Shown piece by piece: positions 32,893-41,662 of a stretch of DNA of 64,000 nt. Made by a program: the position numbers and the translations under genes. The notes under the pieces were generated by a model. The model worked only from the letters and a program-made list of their open reading frames with translations, was not told the origin of the DNA and made no database searches. Source of the DNA: Oscillospiraceae bacterium (lineage in GTDB: Bacteria; Bacillota; Clostridia; Oscillospirales; CAG-272); contig SVSS01000003.1 in the NCBI GenBank assembly GCA_015064185.1, forward strand, positions 47,791-111,790, written 5' to 3'. Positions within the stretch are counted from its first letter, which is position 1. Each line of letters starts with the position of its first letter.

Positions 32893-33093
32893 TTATTTAC
32901 CCATCATGATCTCGGAAATGACGTCGAGCACCTTTTGGTGGCAGCCGCCACAGCCCGTGGAGCAGTGGGTCTGCTTTTGGATCTCCTCAAAGGCGGAGAT
33001 CACGTTATCAAACCGCTCGTGTGTATCAAGCGCATCGGCGATCTTAGCGTAGCTGACCTGCATACAGTTACAGACCATGTAATTTTCCTTCAT
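32893..33093 (-). CDS. Bfd-like (2Fe-2S) ferredoxin
   Basis: A 66-residue protein with the Fer2_BFD pattern: VCNCMQVSYAKIADAL gives the CxC pair and CSTGCGGC the CxxxCxxC-type second half, together four ligands for a [2Fe-2S] cluster. Such proteins pass electrons or assist iron release from ferritin-like proteins. It lies 21 bp after the rubrerythrin gene, so a role as its electron partner is likely. A degenerate copy of its 3' end is found at 30871-30916. Confidence 0.85.
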   Translation of the reverse strand: MKENYMVCNCMQVSYAKIADALDTHERFDNVISAFEEIQKQTHCSTGCGGCHQKVLDVISEIMMGK

Positions 33094-33114
33094 AGCGGTT
33101 CTCCTTATCGTGAA

Positions 33115-33660
33115 TTAGCCGAAGTATCTCTCGAGCAGGCCCTCGAATGCCTTGCCGTGGCGAGCCTCGTCGCGTGCCATTTCGTGTACGGTATCGTGAA
33201 TGGCATCAAGGTTCAGCTGCTTTGCCATCTTGGCAAGCTCAAACTTACCAAGCGTTGCGCCGTTCTCGGCCTCCACGCGCATCTCAAGGTTCTTCTTGGT
33301 CGAGTCGGTTACGACTTCGCCGAGAAGCTCTGCAAATTTAGCGGCATGCTCTGCCTCCTCAAATGCTGCCTTTTCCCAGTAAAGACCGATCTCAGGGTAG
33401 CCCTCGCGGTGTGCAACGCGTGCCATGGCAAGGTACATACCAACCTCGGTGCACTCGCCCATAAAGTTGGCGCGCAGACCCTCAATGATCTCGGCAGGTG
33501 CGCCGCTTGCAACGCCGACAACGTGCTCAGCCGCCCAGGTGCGCTCGTTATCCTTTACCTCGTTAAACTTCTCGGCGGGAACCTTGCATTGGGGGCATCT
33601 TTCGGGGGCGCTGTCACCCTCGTGTACGTAACCGCAAACAGAACAAATAAACTTTTTCAT
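33115..33660 (-). CDS. Reverse-type rubrerythrin (NADH peroxidase)
   Basis: A 181-residue protein with an N-terminal rubredoxin domain ([20 protein letters not shown], residues 6-25) followed by a four-helix diiron domain with [36 protein letters not shown] and [15 protein letters not shown] supplying Glu/His ligands. In clostridia such reverse rubrerythrins reduce hydrogen peroxide with electrons from NADH-rubredoxin reductase. The gene has a near-consensus promoter next to a perfect inverted repeat, suggesting peroxide- or oxygen-responsive control, and forms an operon with the Bfd-like gene. Confidence 0.93.
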   Translation of the reverse strand: MKKFICSVCGYVHEGDSAPERCPQCKVPAEKFNEVKDNERTWAAEHVVGVASGAPAEIIEGLRANFMGECTEVGMYLAMARVAHREGYPEIGLYWEKAAFEEAEHAAKFAELLGEVVTDSTKKNLEMRVEAENGATLGKFELAKMAKQLNLDAIHDTVHEMARDEARHGKAFEGLLERYFG

Positions 33661-33741
33661 AACCGAAATCTCCTTTTATATTATCATTTTACGTCGCTTA
33701 GTGGCGGCATGTTGCCACGTGCTCCTCTTTGGAACAATTCT

Positions 33742-33770
33742 ATCTTAACACGAAAAAAACAGTTTGTCAA
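33742..33770 (-). promoter_or_regulatory. Promoter of the rubrerythrin operon
   Basis: TTGACA-N17-TAAGAT on the minus strand, giving a leader of about 75 nt. Confidence 0.8.
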
Positions 33771-33773
33771 TAG

Positions 33774-33796
33774 TTTTTTAGAACATTTCTAAAAAA
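33774..33796. promoter_or_regulatory. Perfect inverted repeat upstream of the rubrerythrin promoter
   Basis: TTTTTTAGAA-CAT-TTCTAAAAAA (10-3-10) lies 4 bp upstream of the -35 box. It is a candidate binding site for a redox or peroxide regulator; it only loosely resembles a PerR box. Confidence 0.55.
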
Positions 33797-33811
33797 TTTT
33801 TTTAACAAAAA

Positions 33812-33858
33812 TGGAAGTCCCACCAAAGCACCGAAAAGTGTTGGGGGACTTCCGTTTT
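33812..33858 (-). terminator. Intrinsic terminator after the CDF transporter gene
   Basis: GGAAGTCCC...GGGACTTCC with an extended imperfect inner stem; A/T-runs on both sides. Confidence 0.75.
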
Positions 33859-33861
33859 TTA

Positions 33862-35034
33862 TTACATACGGTCTACGGTGATGACGGTGAAATAGGAGGG
33901 GTCAACGGCGCGGATCTTGGCATCGATCATATCCTTTAAGAGATGCTCTTGTGTTTTGATCTCAAAGGGCACGGCGATATCAAAGATCAGATTGGTGTGC
34001 GTCAGTCCCGGCACGATGCGAAAATCGTGCAGCTCGATGCGCACGTCCACCGCGGCAACTGCTTCTTTTGCAATGGCTAGCCATTTGGTTACCTCTTCAT
34101 CGTTCGTGACGATAGGATCCATATGAATGGTGCATGCGATATGCAATTCCTCGGCAAGCCGTCTTTCAATCAGGTCAATGGTATCATGCGAGCGGAAGAT
34201 ATCCTCCTTGCCGTCCACCTCAATGTGCAGGGAAGCGAGCGTGCGACCGGGGCCGTAGTTATGCACGATGAGATCGTGAATGCCGAGTGCCTCGGGATAC
34301 TCTGACACCACGCGGCGAATGGCATCCACCACCTCTTTGTCGGGTGCTGTGCCAAGAATGGAATTTTTGGTTTCAAGCAGGACTCTAAGACCCGCGACAA
34401 AGATCAGTGTGGCAACCAAAACACTCATCACGGGGTCGATGTAAAGCGCAGCGGTATCGGGGAGCAGCAGACTCAGTAGATTGGCTGCGAGCACGGCGGC
34501 GGTGGCGGCGGCATCGGAAAGGCTGTCAATGGCAGTGGCGCGCATCACGTCGGAGTCAATGCGCTTGCCGACCTTGCGGTTAAAAAATGCCATCCAAAGC
34601 TTGCAAAGAATGGAGAGGGAAAGCACCGTGATCGCCACCCAATCGAGCGCAAGCGGGGTGGGAGAGATAAATTTGTCAATGGCATCGCGCACCAATTCAA
34701 CGCCGATAAAAAGTATAAAGAAGGAAACCACAAGCGAGGCTACATATTCTATACGTGCATGCCCGAAGGGATGCTCGCGGTCCGCGGGCTTTGCCGAGAG
34801 CTTAAAGCTGACAAGCGAAACCACCGACCCGCCCGCGTCGGAAAGGTTGTTTATGGCATCTGCCTGAATGGAAAGCGCGCCCGTGAGCATGCCGATCAAG
34901 AATTTGGCGGCAAAGAGAAGCAGATTTAAAATGATACCAAGAATTGCGGCAAGCGTGCCCCACGCGCGGCGCACAAGAGGGTTTTGTACGTCGCTGCTGT
35001 TTTTGATGAATAGGCGACCGAGCAGGGAGATCAT
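33862..35034 (-). CDS. Cation diffusion facilitator family transporter
   Basis: A 390-residue CDF protein. Six membrane helices in residues about 25-215 include the metal-site motifs QADAINNLSDAGGS (helix II) and TAIDSLSDAAATAAVL (helix V), and the HPFGHARIEYVA loop. Residues about 220-390 make the cytoplasmic dimerisation domain and a longer tail. Proteins of this type export Zn2+, Mn2+, Fe2+ or Cd2+ in exchange for protons. It is 17 bp downstream of the MBOAT gene. The metal cannot be assigned from the motif with certainty. Confidence 0.92.
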   Translation of the reverse strand: MISLLGRLFIKNSSDVQNPLVRRAWGTLAAILGIILNLLLFAAKFLIGMLTGALSIQADAINNLSDAGGSVVSLVSFKLSAKPADREHPFGHARIEYVASLVVSFFILFIGVELVRDAIDKFISPTPLALDWVAITVLSLSILCKLWMAFFNRKVGKRIDSDVMRATAIDSLSDAAATAAVLAANLLSLLLPDTAALYIDPVMSVLVATLIFVAGLRVLLETKNSILGTAPDKEVVDAIRRVVSEYPEALGIHDLIVHNYGPGRTLASLHIEVDGKEDIFRSHDTIDLIERRLAEELHIACTIHMDPIVTNDEEVTKWLAIAKEAVAAVDVRIELHDFRIVPGLTHTNLIFDIAVPFEIKTQEHLLKDMIDAKIRAVDPSYFTVITVDRM

Positions 35035-35051
35035 ATTGACACCTCACAAAA

Positions 35052-36476
35052 TTAAAATCGAAAATATAGAAAGGGATTAAAGGAGCTATCCGCAAGATAG
35101 CATATTGAAAGCAGTAGCCCCAAAAGAGGCAAAACAACCCCAAACGTGCCGCGTTTTTTGCAAATTTTTGCAAAAGCAGCGCGGGGAAGGGGTGTGCAGC
35201 CGAGCGCCGCGATCAAAAGAAAGGGCAGGTGGCGCACAAGGTCAAAAAGATCGTTTTGCAGCACGGCGCCGTTTTTGCCGAGCAGTGCCGCGAGAAAGGT
35301 GCCAAGGCGGGGGAAGGTGAGATAGATCTCGCTCCCGTCAAAGGCAAAAAGCAGCCACCCGAAAAGAATGCCGAGCAGGGCGAGCGCATGGCGACACGCC
35401 CTTGGCGTGGCGGCAAGCACGCGGGAAAGCACAAATTTTTCAAGCACCAAAAACAAAAAGTAGTAAAGCCCCCACAAAACAAAATTCCACCCCGCGCCGT
35501 GCCAAAGGCCCGTGAGCAGCCACACGGCAAAAAGGTTAATGACGGTGCGCCACATGCCGCGGCGACTGCCGCCGAGGGGGATATACACATACTCCTTAAA
35601 AAAGGAGGAGAGCGTGATGTGCCACCGCCGCCAAAAATCGGTAAAACTCACCGCAGTATAGGGGTAACGGAAGTTTTCGGGAAAGCGGAAGCCGAAAATA
35701 CGCCCAAGCCCCACTGCCATATCGGAATAGCCCGAAAAATCAAAATAGATCTGAAGTGAGAACGAGAGGAGCGCAAGCCATGCGCCCGAAAGTGAGAGTG
35801 TGCCGACACTGCGCGCGGCAAGGGTGTGAAAAAGCGCGCCCGCAGGGTTGGCGAGCACTACCTTTTTGCAAAGACCCGCAATAAAGCGTCGCGCGCCTGC
35901 CGCGGCACCCGAAACGCTGTGGCGGCGCTCGCTTAACTCGCTTGCCACGTCGCTGTATCGCACGATGGGCCCTGCGATCAGTTGGGGAAAAAGCGATACG
36001 TATGCCCCAAATGAGGTGGCGCTCTTTTCCGGCCGCACGCGTCCAAAATACACATCGGCAACATAGGACAGTGCCTGAAATGTATAAAAGGAAATGCCGA
36101 TGGGCATGCGCGGCGCAGGGAAATCGATGCCGAAGATGCCAAAAAAGAAGGCGGCATATTTAAAATAAAACAGAAGCCCGAGATTGAAAGCGATCGCCAA
36201 CCAAAGTACTGCTTTGGGGCGGCGGGACACAGCCACCCAAAGACCGAATAAAAAATTCGCCGCCACGGTCGCGATCATTAAAAATACGTAAAGCGGCTCG
36301 CCCCAGCCGTAAAAAACGAGGCTGAGAAAAAGCAGAATGACGTTACGTAAAAAAAGCAGTCCGCGCGCTCCCATTCGCCCGCCCGAAATACGCCAAACAA
36401 GCGGGGGCAGGGCAAAGTAAAGCAGCAGTGCCGCGGGCAGAAACCAAAACAAAAAAAGAAAGGATGAAAACAGCAT
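35052..36476 (-). CDS. MBOAT family O-acyltransferase (AlgI/DltB-like)
   Basis: A 474-residue polytopic protein with the AlgI-type MBOAT signature: MPIGISFYTFQALSYVADVYFGR, SLFPQLIAGPIVRYSD, YFDFSGYSDMAVGLGRIFG, FTDFWRRWHITLSSFFKEYVYIPLGGSR and the catalytic His in LLTGLWHGAGWNF. These enzymes move acyl groups across the membrane to acetylate extracellular polysaccharides or teichoic acids. The usual partner (AlgJ/AlgX-like SGNH or Dlt proteins) is not adjacent; an SGNH esterase exists at 46.3 kb. The following CDF gene is probably co-transcribed. Confidence 0.92.
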   Translation of the reverse strand: MLFSSFLFLFWFLPAALLLYFALPPLVWRISGGRMGARGLLFLRNVILLFLSLVFYGWGEPLYVFLMIATVAANFLFGLWVAVSRRPKAVLWLAIAFNLGLLFYFKYAAFFFGIFGIDFPAPRMPIGISFYTFQALSYVADVYFGRVRPEKSATSFGAYVSLFPQLIAGPIVRYSDVASELSERRHSVSGAAAGARRFIAGLCKKVVLANPAGALFHTLAARSVGTLSLSGAWLALLSFSLQIYFDFSGYSDMAVGLGRIFGFRFPENFRYPYTAVSFTDFWRRWHITLSSFFKEYVYIPLGGSRRGMWRTVINLFAVWLLTGLWHGAGWNFVLWGLYYFLFLVLEKFVLSRVLAATPRACRHALALLGILFGWLLFAFDGSEIYLTFPRLGTFLAALLGKNGAVLQNDLFDLVRHLPFLLIAALGCTPLPRAAFAKICKKRGTFGVVLPLLGLLLSICYLADSSFNPFLYFRF

Positions 36477-36676
36477 AAGCGTCCCCTCACACGGTTTTTC
36501 TTATCTTGTGATATTTTGGGCGCGTTATGCAAAAATTTCTTTTATCAGTATAGCAGAAGGATGTGGCAGTTGACAAGATTTGTTTGCAAAAATATTCGCA
36601 GAGAGCCGCTTTTTTGGCAAAAAAACAAAAAAATAATGTATTATTATATATATAATAAGACTTTTTGTGCAATTTG

Positions 36677-36692
36677 ACTATTGCCAAATAGT
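36677..36692 (+). promoter_or_regulatory. Inverted repeat overlapping the livK -35 box
   Basis: ACTATT-GCCA-AATAGT overlaps the TTGCCA -35 hexamer, a position suited to repression. Confidence 0.4.
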
Positions 36693-36709
36693 AATTTTTG
36701 CGGTATAAT
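36681..36709 (+). promoter_or_regulatory. Promoter of the livKHMGF operon
   Basis: TTGCCA-N17-TATAAT, 65 bp before the livK start codon. Confidence 0.75.
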
Positions 36710-36774
36710 TTGTGCATGTCATCGATGCGATGCACCGACACGACAATTTTATTTTCTTTAAAAGGAGATTTACC

Positions 36775-37950
36775 ATGAAAAAGTTTTTAGCGCTTTTTCT
36801 CGCGGTGCTCATGATCGCAACCTGCGCCGCTACGCTTTCCTCTTGTAAGAAGGATAGCGGAACCATTAAGATCGGTCTTTCCGGTCCCCTCACGGGTCCT
36901 GCTGCATCCTACGGTATTGCAGTAGCCAACTCCGCAAAGCTTGCCGTTGAAGAGATCAACGCTGCAGGCGGCCTCAACGGCATCAAGTTTGAGCTGCTTT
37001 CCACTGACGATGCACACGATGCAAGCAAGGTGGCAACCAACTATGCCGCTATGGAAGCAGACGGCATGCAGGTCGCACTCGGCTGCGTAACCTCGGGCCC
37101 CTGCCTTGAGTTTGCAAAGCTTTCCAAGGATGCAAATCTCTTCTTCCTTACCCCCTCTGCATCTGCCAATGACGTTGTAAAAGAGAACAACGCTTATCAA
37201 ATGTGCTTCGCAGACGGCAACCAGGGTACTTACGCCGCAAACTACGTGAAGAGCCTTTACGAGGCAAACACGCTTGGCAAGCTCGGTATTCTTTACAAGT
37301 CTGACGACAACTACTCCACCGGCCTTTACGAGCAGTTTATGGCTACCATTCCTACCGCCCTTAAGGATTCTGCTGTTGTTGCTACCTTTACGGGTGATGA
37401 GGCAACCGTTGACTTCACCAGCCAGGTTGCCCAGCTGCAGGAGTGCACCTTCATCTTTATGCCCATCTACTACACCCCCGCTGCAGCATTTATGAGCAAG
37501 GCAGTTGGCAAGGTTGCCAACAGCGCTACCTACTACGGCTGCGACGGCTTTGACGGCATTGACACCTCTGTTGAGGGCTTTGACATCACCGCCATTCCCC
37601 AGAAGGTTTCCATGCTCTCCCACTTCAACTCCTCCGCAACCACCGGTAAGGCTGCTGACTACATCAAGGCTTACAAGGCAAAATATCCGGATGCACCCCT
37701 TAACCAGTTCGGTGCTTCTGCTTACGACTGCGTTTACGCCATTTACTACGCAATGAAGACCGCGATCGACGCAGGCAAGGAGATCACTGCTGATATCTCT
37801 GCCACCGATCTTTGCGAGATCCTCAAGGAGCAGTTCAACGGCGGCTTCACCTACACGAACAGCGTAACCGGTACAGGCACTGTAAAGTGGGCATCCACCG
37901 GCTTTGTAGAAAAGGAAGCTGTAGCTTACGTGATCAAGGAAGCAAACTGA
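36775..37950 (+). CDS. livK: Branched-chain amino acid ABC transporter, substrate-binding lipoprotein
   Basis: A 391-residue periplasmic-binding-type lipoprotein. A signal peptide (residues 1-23) ends in the lipobox LSSC with Cys24. The mature part starts KIGLSGPLTGPAASYGIAVANSAKLAVEEINAAGG, the classic opening of LivJ/LivK proteins, and later has LTPSASANDV and GCDGFDG. It captures branched-chain or related amino acids outside the cell and delivers them to LivHM. It is the first gene of a complete five-gene operon. Strong AAAAGGAG site. Confidence 0.95.
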   Translation: MKKFLALFLAVLMIATCAATLSSCKKDSGTIKIGLSGPLTGPAASYGIAVANSAKLAVEEINAAGGLNGIKFELLSTDDAHDASKVATNYAAMEADGMQVALGCVTSGPCLEFAKLSKDANLFFLTPSASANDVVKENNAYQMCFADGNQGTYAANYVKSLYEANTLGKLGILYKSDDNYSTGLYEQFMATIPTALKDSAVVATFTGDEATVDFTSQVAQLQECTFIFMPIYYTPAAAFMSKAVGKVANSATYYGCDGFDGIDTSVEGFDITAIPQKVSMLSHFNSSATTGKAADYIKAYKAKYPDAPLNQFGASAYDCVYAIYYAMKTAIDAGKEITADISATDLCEILKEQFNGGFTYTNSVTGTGTVKWASTGFVEKEAVAYVIKEAN

Positions 37951-38037
37951 TTTTTATAAATAAAACAGTACGGCAAATTGCTGACGCGGATCTCTGCGTC
38001 AGCATTTGTCATCATTAACGGAATTTAAGGTAAGAGT

Positions 38038-38913
38038 ATGAATTTTATTACAGCACTTATCAACGGGCTTTCCGCCGGTGGCACCTATGCTATTATTGCC
38101 CTTGGTTACACCATGGTGTACGGCATTGCTAAAATGCTGAACTTTGCACACGGTGATATCATCATGGTGGGCGGATACGCCATGTACTTAACACTGCTTG
38201 CCGCAGGGCACCCTGTTTTGGCACTGATCGCTGCGATCGTGTGTTGCGTGGTGCTGGGTGTGCTGGTAGAGCGCTTTGCATACAAGCCCTTGCGCGGCGC
38301 CTCTCCCTTGGCGGTGCTCATTACCGCCATCGGTGTCAGCTTTTTGCTGCAGAGCGTGGCGCAGATCGCGTTTGGCACTTCGCCGAAAATGCTTTCTGCC
38401 CTGAAGATCAACGGCTTTATTTCAGTCGGCACGCTGAAGATCGATTACAGCACACTTGTTACACTTGCTGTAACGGTGCTTGTAATGGTGGGGCTCACGT
38501 TGTTTGTCAAATACTCCAAAACAGGTCGCGCGATGGTTGCGGTTTCTGAGGACCGCGATGCGGCGCTTTTGATGGGTATCAACACCAACGCGATCATTGC
38601 GGTTACCTTTGCCATTGGCTCGGCACTTGCCGCTGTTGCTTGCTATCTGATGCTCACAAAGGGCTCAAGCGTTACGGCAACCTTTGGCGCAATGCCCGGC
38701 ATCAAGGCATTTACCGCGGCGGTTATCGGCGGTATCGGGTCTATTCCCGGTGCTATGCTTGGCGGTATTCTGCTTGGCGTGGTGGAGAGCATTTCGCTCA
38801 GCATCCCCGCACTTGCACCCTACACCGATGCCGTGGAGTTTGCTATTTTGATCGTAATACTGCTTGTAAAGCCCGCAGGGCTTCTTGGTAAGATGAGGAG
38901 GGAAAAGGTATGA
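38038..38913 (+). CDS. livH: Branched-chain amino acid ABC transporter permease LivH
   Basis: A 291-residue permease with about eight membrane helices. GTYAIIALGYTMVYGIAKMLNFAHGDIIMVGGY at the N-terminus and AFTAAVIGGIGSIPGAMLGG near the end are the LivH signatures (EAA-like loop). It forms the membrane channel with LivM. Its last codons overlap the livM start by 4 bp (ATGA). Confidence 0.94.
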   Translation: MNFITALINGLSAGGTYAIIALGYTMVYGIAKMLNFAHGDIIMVGGYAMYLTLLAAGHPVLALIAAIVCCVVLGVLVERFAYKPLRGASPLAVLITAIGVSFLLQSVAQIAFGTSPKMLSALKINGFISVGTLKIDYSTLVTLAVTVLVMVGLTLFVKYSKTGRAMVAVSEDRDAALLMGINTNAIIAVTFAIGSALAAVACYLMLTKGSSVTATFGAMPGIKAFTAAVIGGIGSIPGAMLGGILLGVVESISLSIPALAPYTDAVEFAILIVILLVKPAGLLGKMRREKV

Positions 38914-39992
38914 GCGCAAGGCTTGCTGCATTCTTTAAAAATCCCTTCTGGCGTCGCTACGGTAACTATTTGGCAGTGCTTGCCGTTGCCGTGGTGTTTG
39001 GCGCACTCTCCGTTTCGGGGGTGGCAACCTCCGCTACGCAGTATCTTCTCGAAAAGATCGCCATTGCCGTCATTTTAGCGGTTTCGCTTTGCATGGTGGT
39101 GGGCTTTCTTGGTGAGCTCTCGCTTGGCCACGCAGGCTTTATGTGCGTGGGCGCCTATGCAGGCGGCAAGATCGCAAGCCTTTTGGTAGAGGCCTTGGGC
39201 GGCAACCAAAACAGCATTGTTGTGCTTTTGCTCTCGCTCCTTGTGGGCGGCATCGTGGCGGCGCTCTTTGGCTTTATTATCGGCTTGCCGGCGCTTCGCC
39301 TTCGCGGCGACTACCTTGCCATTGTTACGCTTGCCTTTGGTGAGATCGTGCGCTCGGTGGTCATGAACGTGCCCGCTAAGCTCTTTGGCGGCACGCTCGG
39401 TCTTGAAACCCCGCGCTTTAATAAAAAGTATCTCTTTATTATTGCGCTCATCATGGTTATTGCCTGCCTTGCGGTGGCGCAAAACCTGATGCGCTCCAAG
39501 CATGGCAGAGCCATTATTTCCATTAAGGATAATGAGATCGCGGCGCGTGCAACGGGCATTGATGTGACCAAATACAAGCTTTTTGTATTTACCGTTTCCT
39601 CGTTCTTTGCGGGTATTGCGGGCGTGCTTTACAGCTATAGCAACTACCGTTTGCAAAGCGCAAACTTTGATTACAACTATTCCATTGAGATCCTTGTTAT
39701 GGTGGTACTCGGCGGCATGGGCTCGATCAACGGCTCTATGATCGCGGCGGCACTCATCACCTTCCTCAACGTTAAGCTGCAGACCACACTCACGGGCAAT
39801 CTTGCGGTGCTGCAAAACTTCTTCTATGCGATCATTCTCATTATCATTGTGATCTATAAGAACGCACCCGGGCTTAAAACCTTCCGTGAGAAATATAACA
39901 TGAATGTGCTTTTAAGCAAGTTGAAGGCAAAGCTGAAAAAGCAGCCTGCCCCTGTAAGCGCCGATGCAAAGGAGGATGCCGAAAATGAATAA
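38910..39992 (+). CDS. livM: Branched-chain amino acid ABC transporter permease LivM
   Basis: A 360-residue permease: LGELSLGHAGFMCVGAYAGG, LPALRLRGDYLAIVTLAFGEIVR and SIEILVMVVLGGMGSINGSMIAAALITFL are LivM hallmarks. About ten helices are followed by a short Lys-rich cytoplasmic tail. It pairs with LivH. The end of the gene overlaps the start of livG by 8 bp. Confidence 0.94.
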   Translation: MSARLAAFFKNPFWRRYGNYLAVLAVAVVFGALSVSGVATSATQYLLEKIAIAVILAVSLCMVVGFLGELSLGHAGFMCVGAYAGGKIASLLVEALGGNQNSIVVLLLSLLVGGIVAALFGFIIGLPALRLRGDYLAIVTLAFGEIVRSVVMNVPAKLFGGTLGLETPRFNKKYLFIIALIMVIACLAVAQNLMRSKHGRAIISIKDNEIAARATGIDVTKYKLFVFTVSSFFAGIAGVLYSYSNYRLQSANFDYNYSIEILVMVVLGGMGSINGSMIAAALITFLNVKLQTTLTGNLAVLQNFFYAIILIIIVIYKNAPGLKTFREKYNMNVLLSKLKAKLKKQPAPVSADAKEDAENE

Positions 39993-40755
39993 GCAGGATC
40001 TTGTTTTAAAAACAGAGCACCTCTCCATTCAGTTTGGGGGCTTGCGCGCGGTGGATGACGTAAGCCTCGAGATCAAAAAAGGCGAGCTTTACGGTCTGAT
40101 CGGCCCGAACGGTGCGGGAAAAACCACGTTTTTCAATCTTTTAACAGGTGTGTATAAGCCAACGTCGGGTAGAATTTATCACAACGGCAAGGATATCACG
40201 GGCAAATCTCCCATTGAGATCAACCGCGGCGGCATTGCCCGTACCTTCCAAAACATTCGTTTGTTTAAAAACCTTACGGTTATTGAAAATGTGATGGTGG
40301 GGCTTGCCAATCAGATTCCGTGCAGTGTTGTGCATTCGATCTTCCGTCTGCCCCGTCATAAGAAAACCGAGCAGGAGTTTTATGACCGCGCCCTCGCGCT
40401 CCTTAAGGTATTTCAGCTTGAGGAATACAAGGATTATCTTGCGGCAAATCTCCCGTACGGTAAGCAGAGAAAGCTTGAGATCGCGCGTGCCATGGCGACA
40501 AACCCCACGCTCCTCTTGCTTGACGAGCCGGCTGCCGGCATGAACCCCAGTGAAACGCAGGAGCTGATGGACGATATCGCATTCGTGCGCCGCGAGTTTG
40601 ATATGACGATCTTGCTCATTGAGCACGATATGCGCCTTGTCAGCGGCATTTGCGAGAAGCTCACGGTTCTCAATTTTGGCACCGAGCTTGCCAAGGGCGA
40701 AACAGCCGAGGTGCTTTCTAACCCTGCCGTGATCAAGGCATACCTCGGTGAGTAA
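39985..40755 (+). CDS. livG: Branched-chain amino acid ABC transporter ATP-binding protein LivG
   Basis: A 256-residue ATPase. Walker A GLIGPNGAGKTTFFNLLTG, the Q-loop in IARTFQNIRLFKNLTVIENV, signature-like LPYGKQRKLEIARAMA, Walker B LLLLDEPAAGMNP and the H-loop LLIEHDMRLV are all visible. LivG typically has an altered signature motif as here. The ATG at 39985 is spaced properly from GGAGG at the end of livM. Confidence 0.94.
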   Translation: MNKQDLVLKTEHLSIQFGGLRAVDDVSLEIKKGELYGLIGPNGAGKTTFFNLLTGVYKPTSGRIYHNGKDITGKSPIEINRGGIARTFQNIRLFKNLTVIENVMVGLANQIPCSVVHSIFRLPRHKKTEQEFYDRALALLKVFQLEEYKDYLAANLPYGKQRKLEIARAMATNPTLLLLDEPAAGMNPSETQELMDDIAFVRREFDMTILLIEHDMRLVSGICEKLTVLNFGTELAKGETAEVLSNPAVIKAYLGE

Positions 40756-40770
40756 GAAAGGAGCAGCCAA

Positions 40771-41487
40771 ATGTCAGATGTATTGCTAAAGGTCGAGGAC
40801 CTTAACGTATATTATGGAATGATCCAGGCACTGCGTGGCATCTCCTTTGAGGTAAACCGTGGCGAGATCGTGTCCCTCATCGGCGCAAACGGCGCAGGCA
40901 AGACCACCACGCTTCATACCATTACGGGTCTTATTCACCCGAAATCGGGCAGCGTTTGCTATAAGGGGCAGGAGATCACCCATATCCCCGCGCACAAGAT
41001 CGTTTCTATGGGTATGGTGCACGTGCCCGAGGGCAGACGCATTTTCCAAGGACTTTCGGTTTACGACAATTTGTTGCTTGGCTCCTATTCCCGCAAGGAT
41101 AAAAACGAGATCAAAGAGAATATGGAAATGGTTCTTTCGCAGTTCCCGCGCCTTGCCGAGCGTAGAAATCAGCTTGCCGGCACGCTTTCGGGCGGTGAGC
41201 AGCAGATGCTTGCCATGGGCAGAGCCCTGCTTGCAAACCCGGAGCTCATTGTGCTTGACGAGCCCTCCATGGGCCTTTCGCCCCTGCTGGTAGGCGAGGT
41301 GTTTGAAATTGTAAAATCCTTCCGCGAGGCAGGCAAGACCGTTTTGCTCGTTGAGCAGAACGCGAAAAAGGCACTCTCCATTTCAGACCGCGCCTACGTG
41401 CTTGAAAACGGCGTGATCACCATGTCGGGCAAGGCATCCGAGCTTGCTGACGACGAGCGCGTGAGAAAAGCGTATTTGGGAGCATAA
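40771..41487 (+). CDS. livF: Branched-chain amino acid ABC transporter ATP-binding protein LivF
   Basis: A 238-residue ATPase with Walker A SLIGANGAGKTTTLHTITG, signature LSGGEQQMLAMGRAL, Walker B LIVLDEPSMGLSPLLV and H-loop LLVEQNAKKAL. VHVPEGRRIFQGLSVYDNLLLG is diagnostic for LivF. It completes the importer and precedes a strong terminator. Confidence 0.95.
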   Translation: MSDVLLKVEDLNVYYGMIQALRGISFEVNRGEIVSLIGANGAGKTTTLHTITGLIHPKSGSVCYKGQEITHIPAHKIVSMGMVHVPEGRRIFQGLSVYDNLLLGSYSRKDKNEIKENMEMVLSQFPRLAERRNQLAGTLSGGEQQMLAMGRALLANPELIVLDEPSMGLSPLLVGEVFEIVKSFREAGKTVLLVEQNAKKALSISDRAYVLENGVITMSGKASELADDERVRKAYLGA

Positions 41488-41551
41488 TTTCGGCTCATAA
41501 TTTTTCGTGCGCGGCGTTGCTCCTCGTGAGCAGGTGAGTAGCGCAGAGTAT

Positions 41552-41582
41552 AAAAAGCACGCGGTAGCCGCGTGCTTTTTTA
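41552..41582 (+). terminator. Intrinsic terminator of the liv operon
   Basis: AAAAAGCACGCGG-TAG-CCGCGTGCTTTTT, a 13-bp stem ending in a T-run. Confidence 0.92.
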
Positions 41583-41589
41583 AAAATCG

Positions 41590-41618
41590 TTGACTTTTGT
41601 GTGGGAAAGGTGTATAAT
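41590..41618 (+). promoter_or_regulatory. Promoter of the lipoprotein gene
   Basis: TTGACT-N17-TATAAT, 45 bp before the start codon. Confidence 0.8.
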
Positions 41619-41662
41619 GGTTATGCAGGCATAGCCTGACTATATCAACGAGGAGTTATACT

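Noticed and set aside
33774..33796. Naming the inverted repeat a PerR box
   Set aside because: The half-sites differ from the TTATAAT-type consensus at several positions, so the regulator is left open.
35229..35759. A 176-codon open frame opposite the MBOAT gene
   Set aside because: Lys/Pro-rich antisense frame without a start context, within a certain membrane protein gene.
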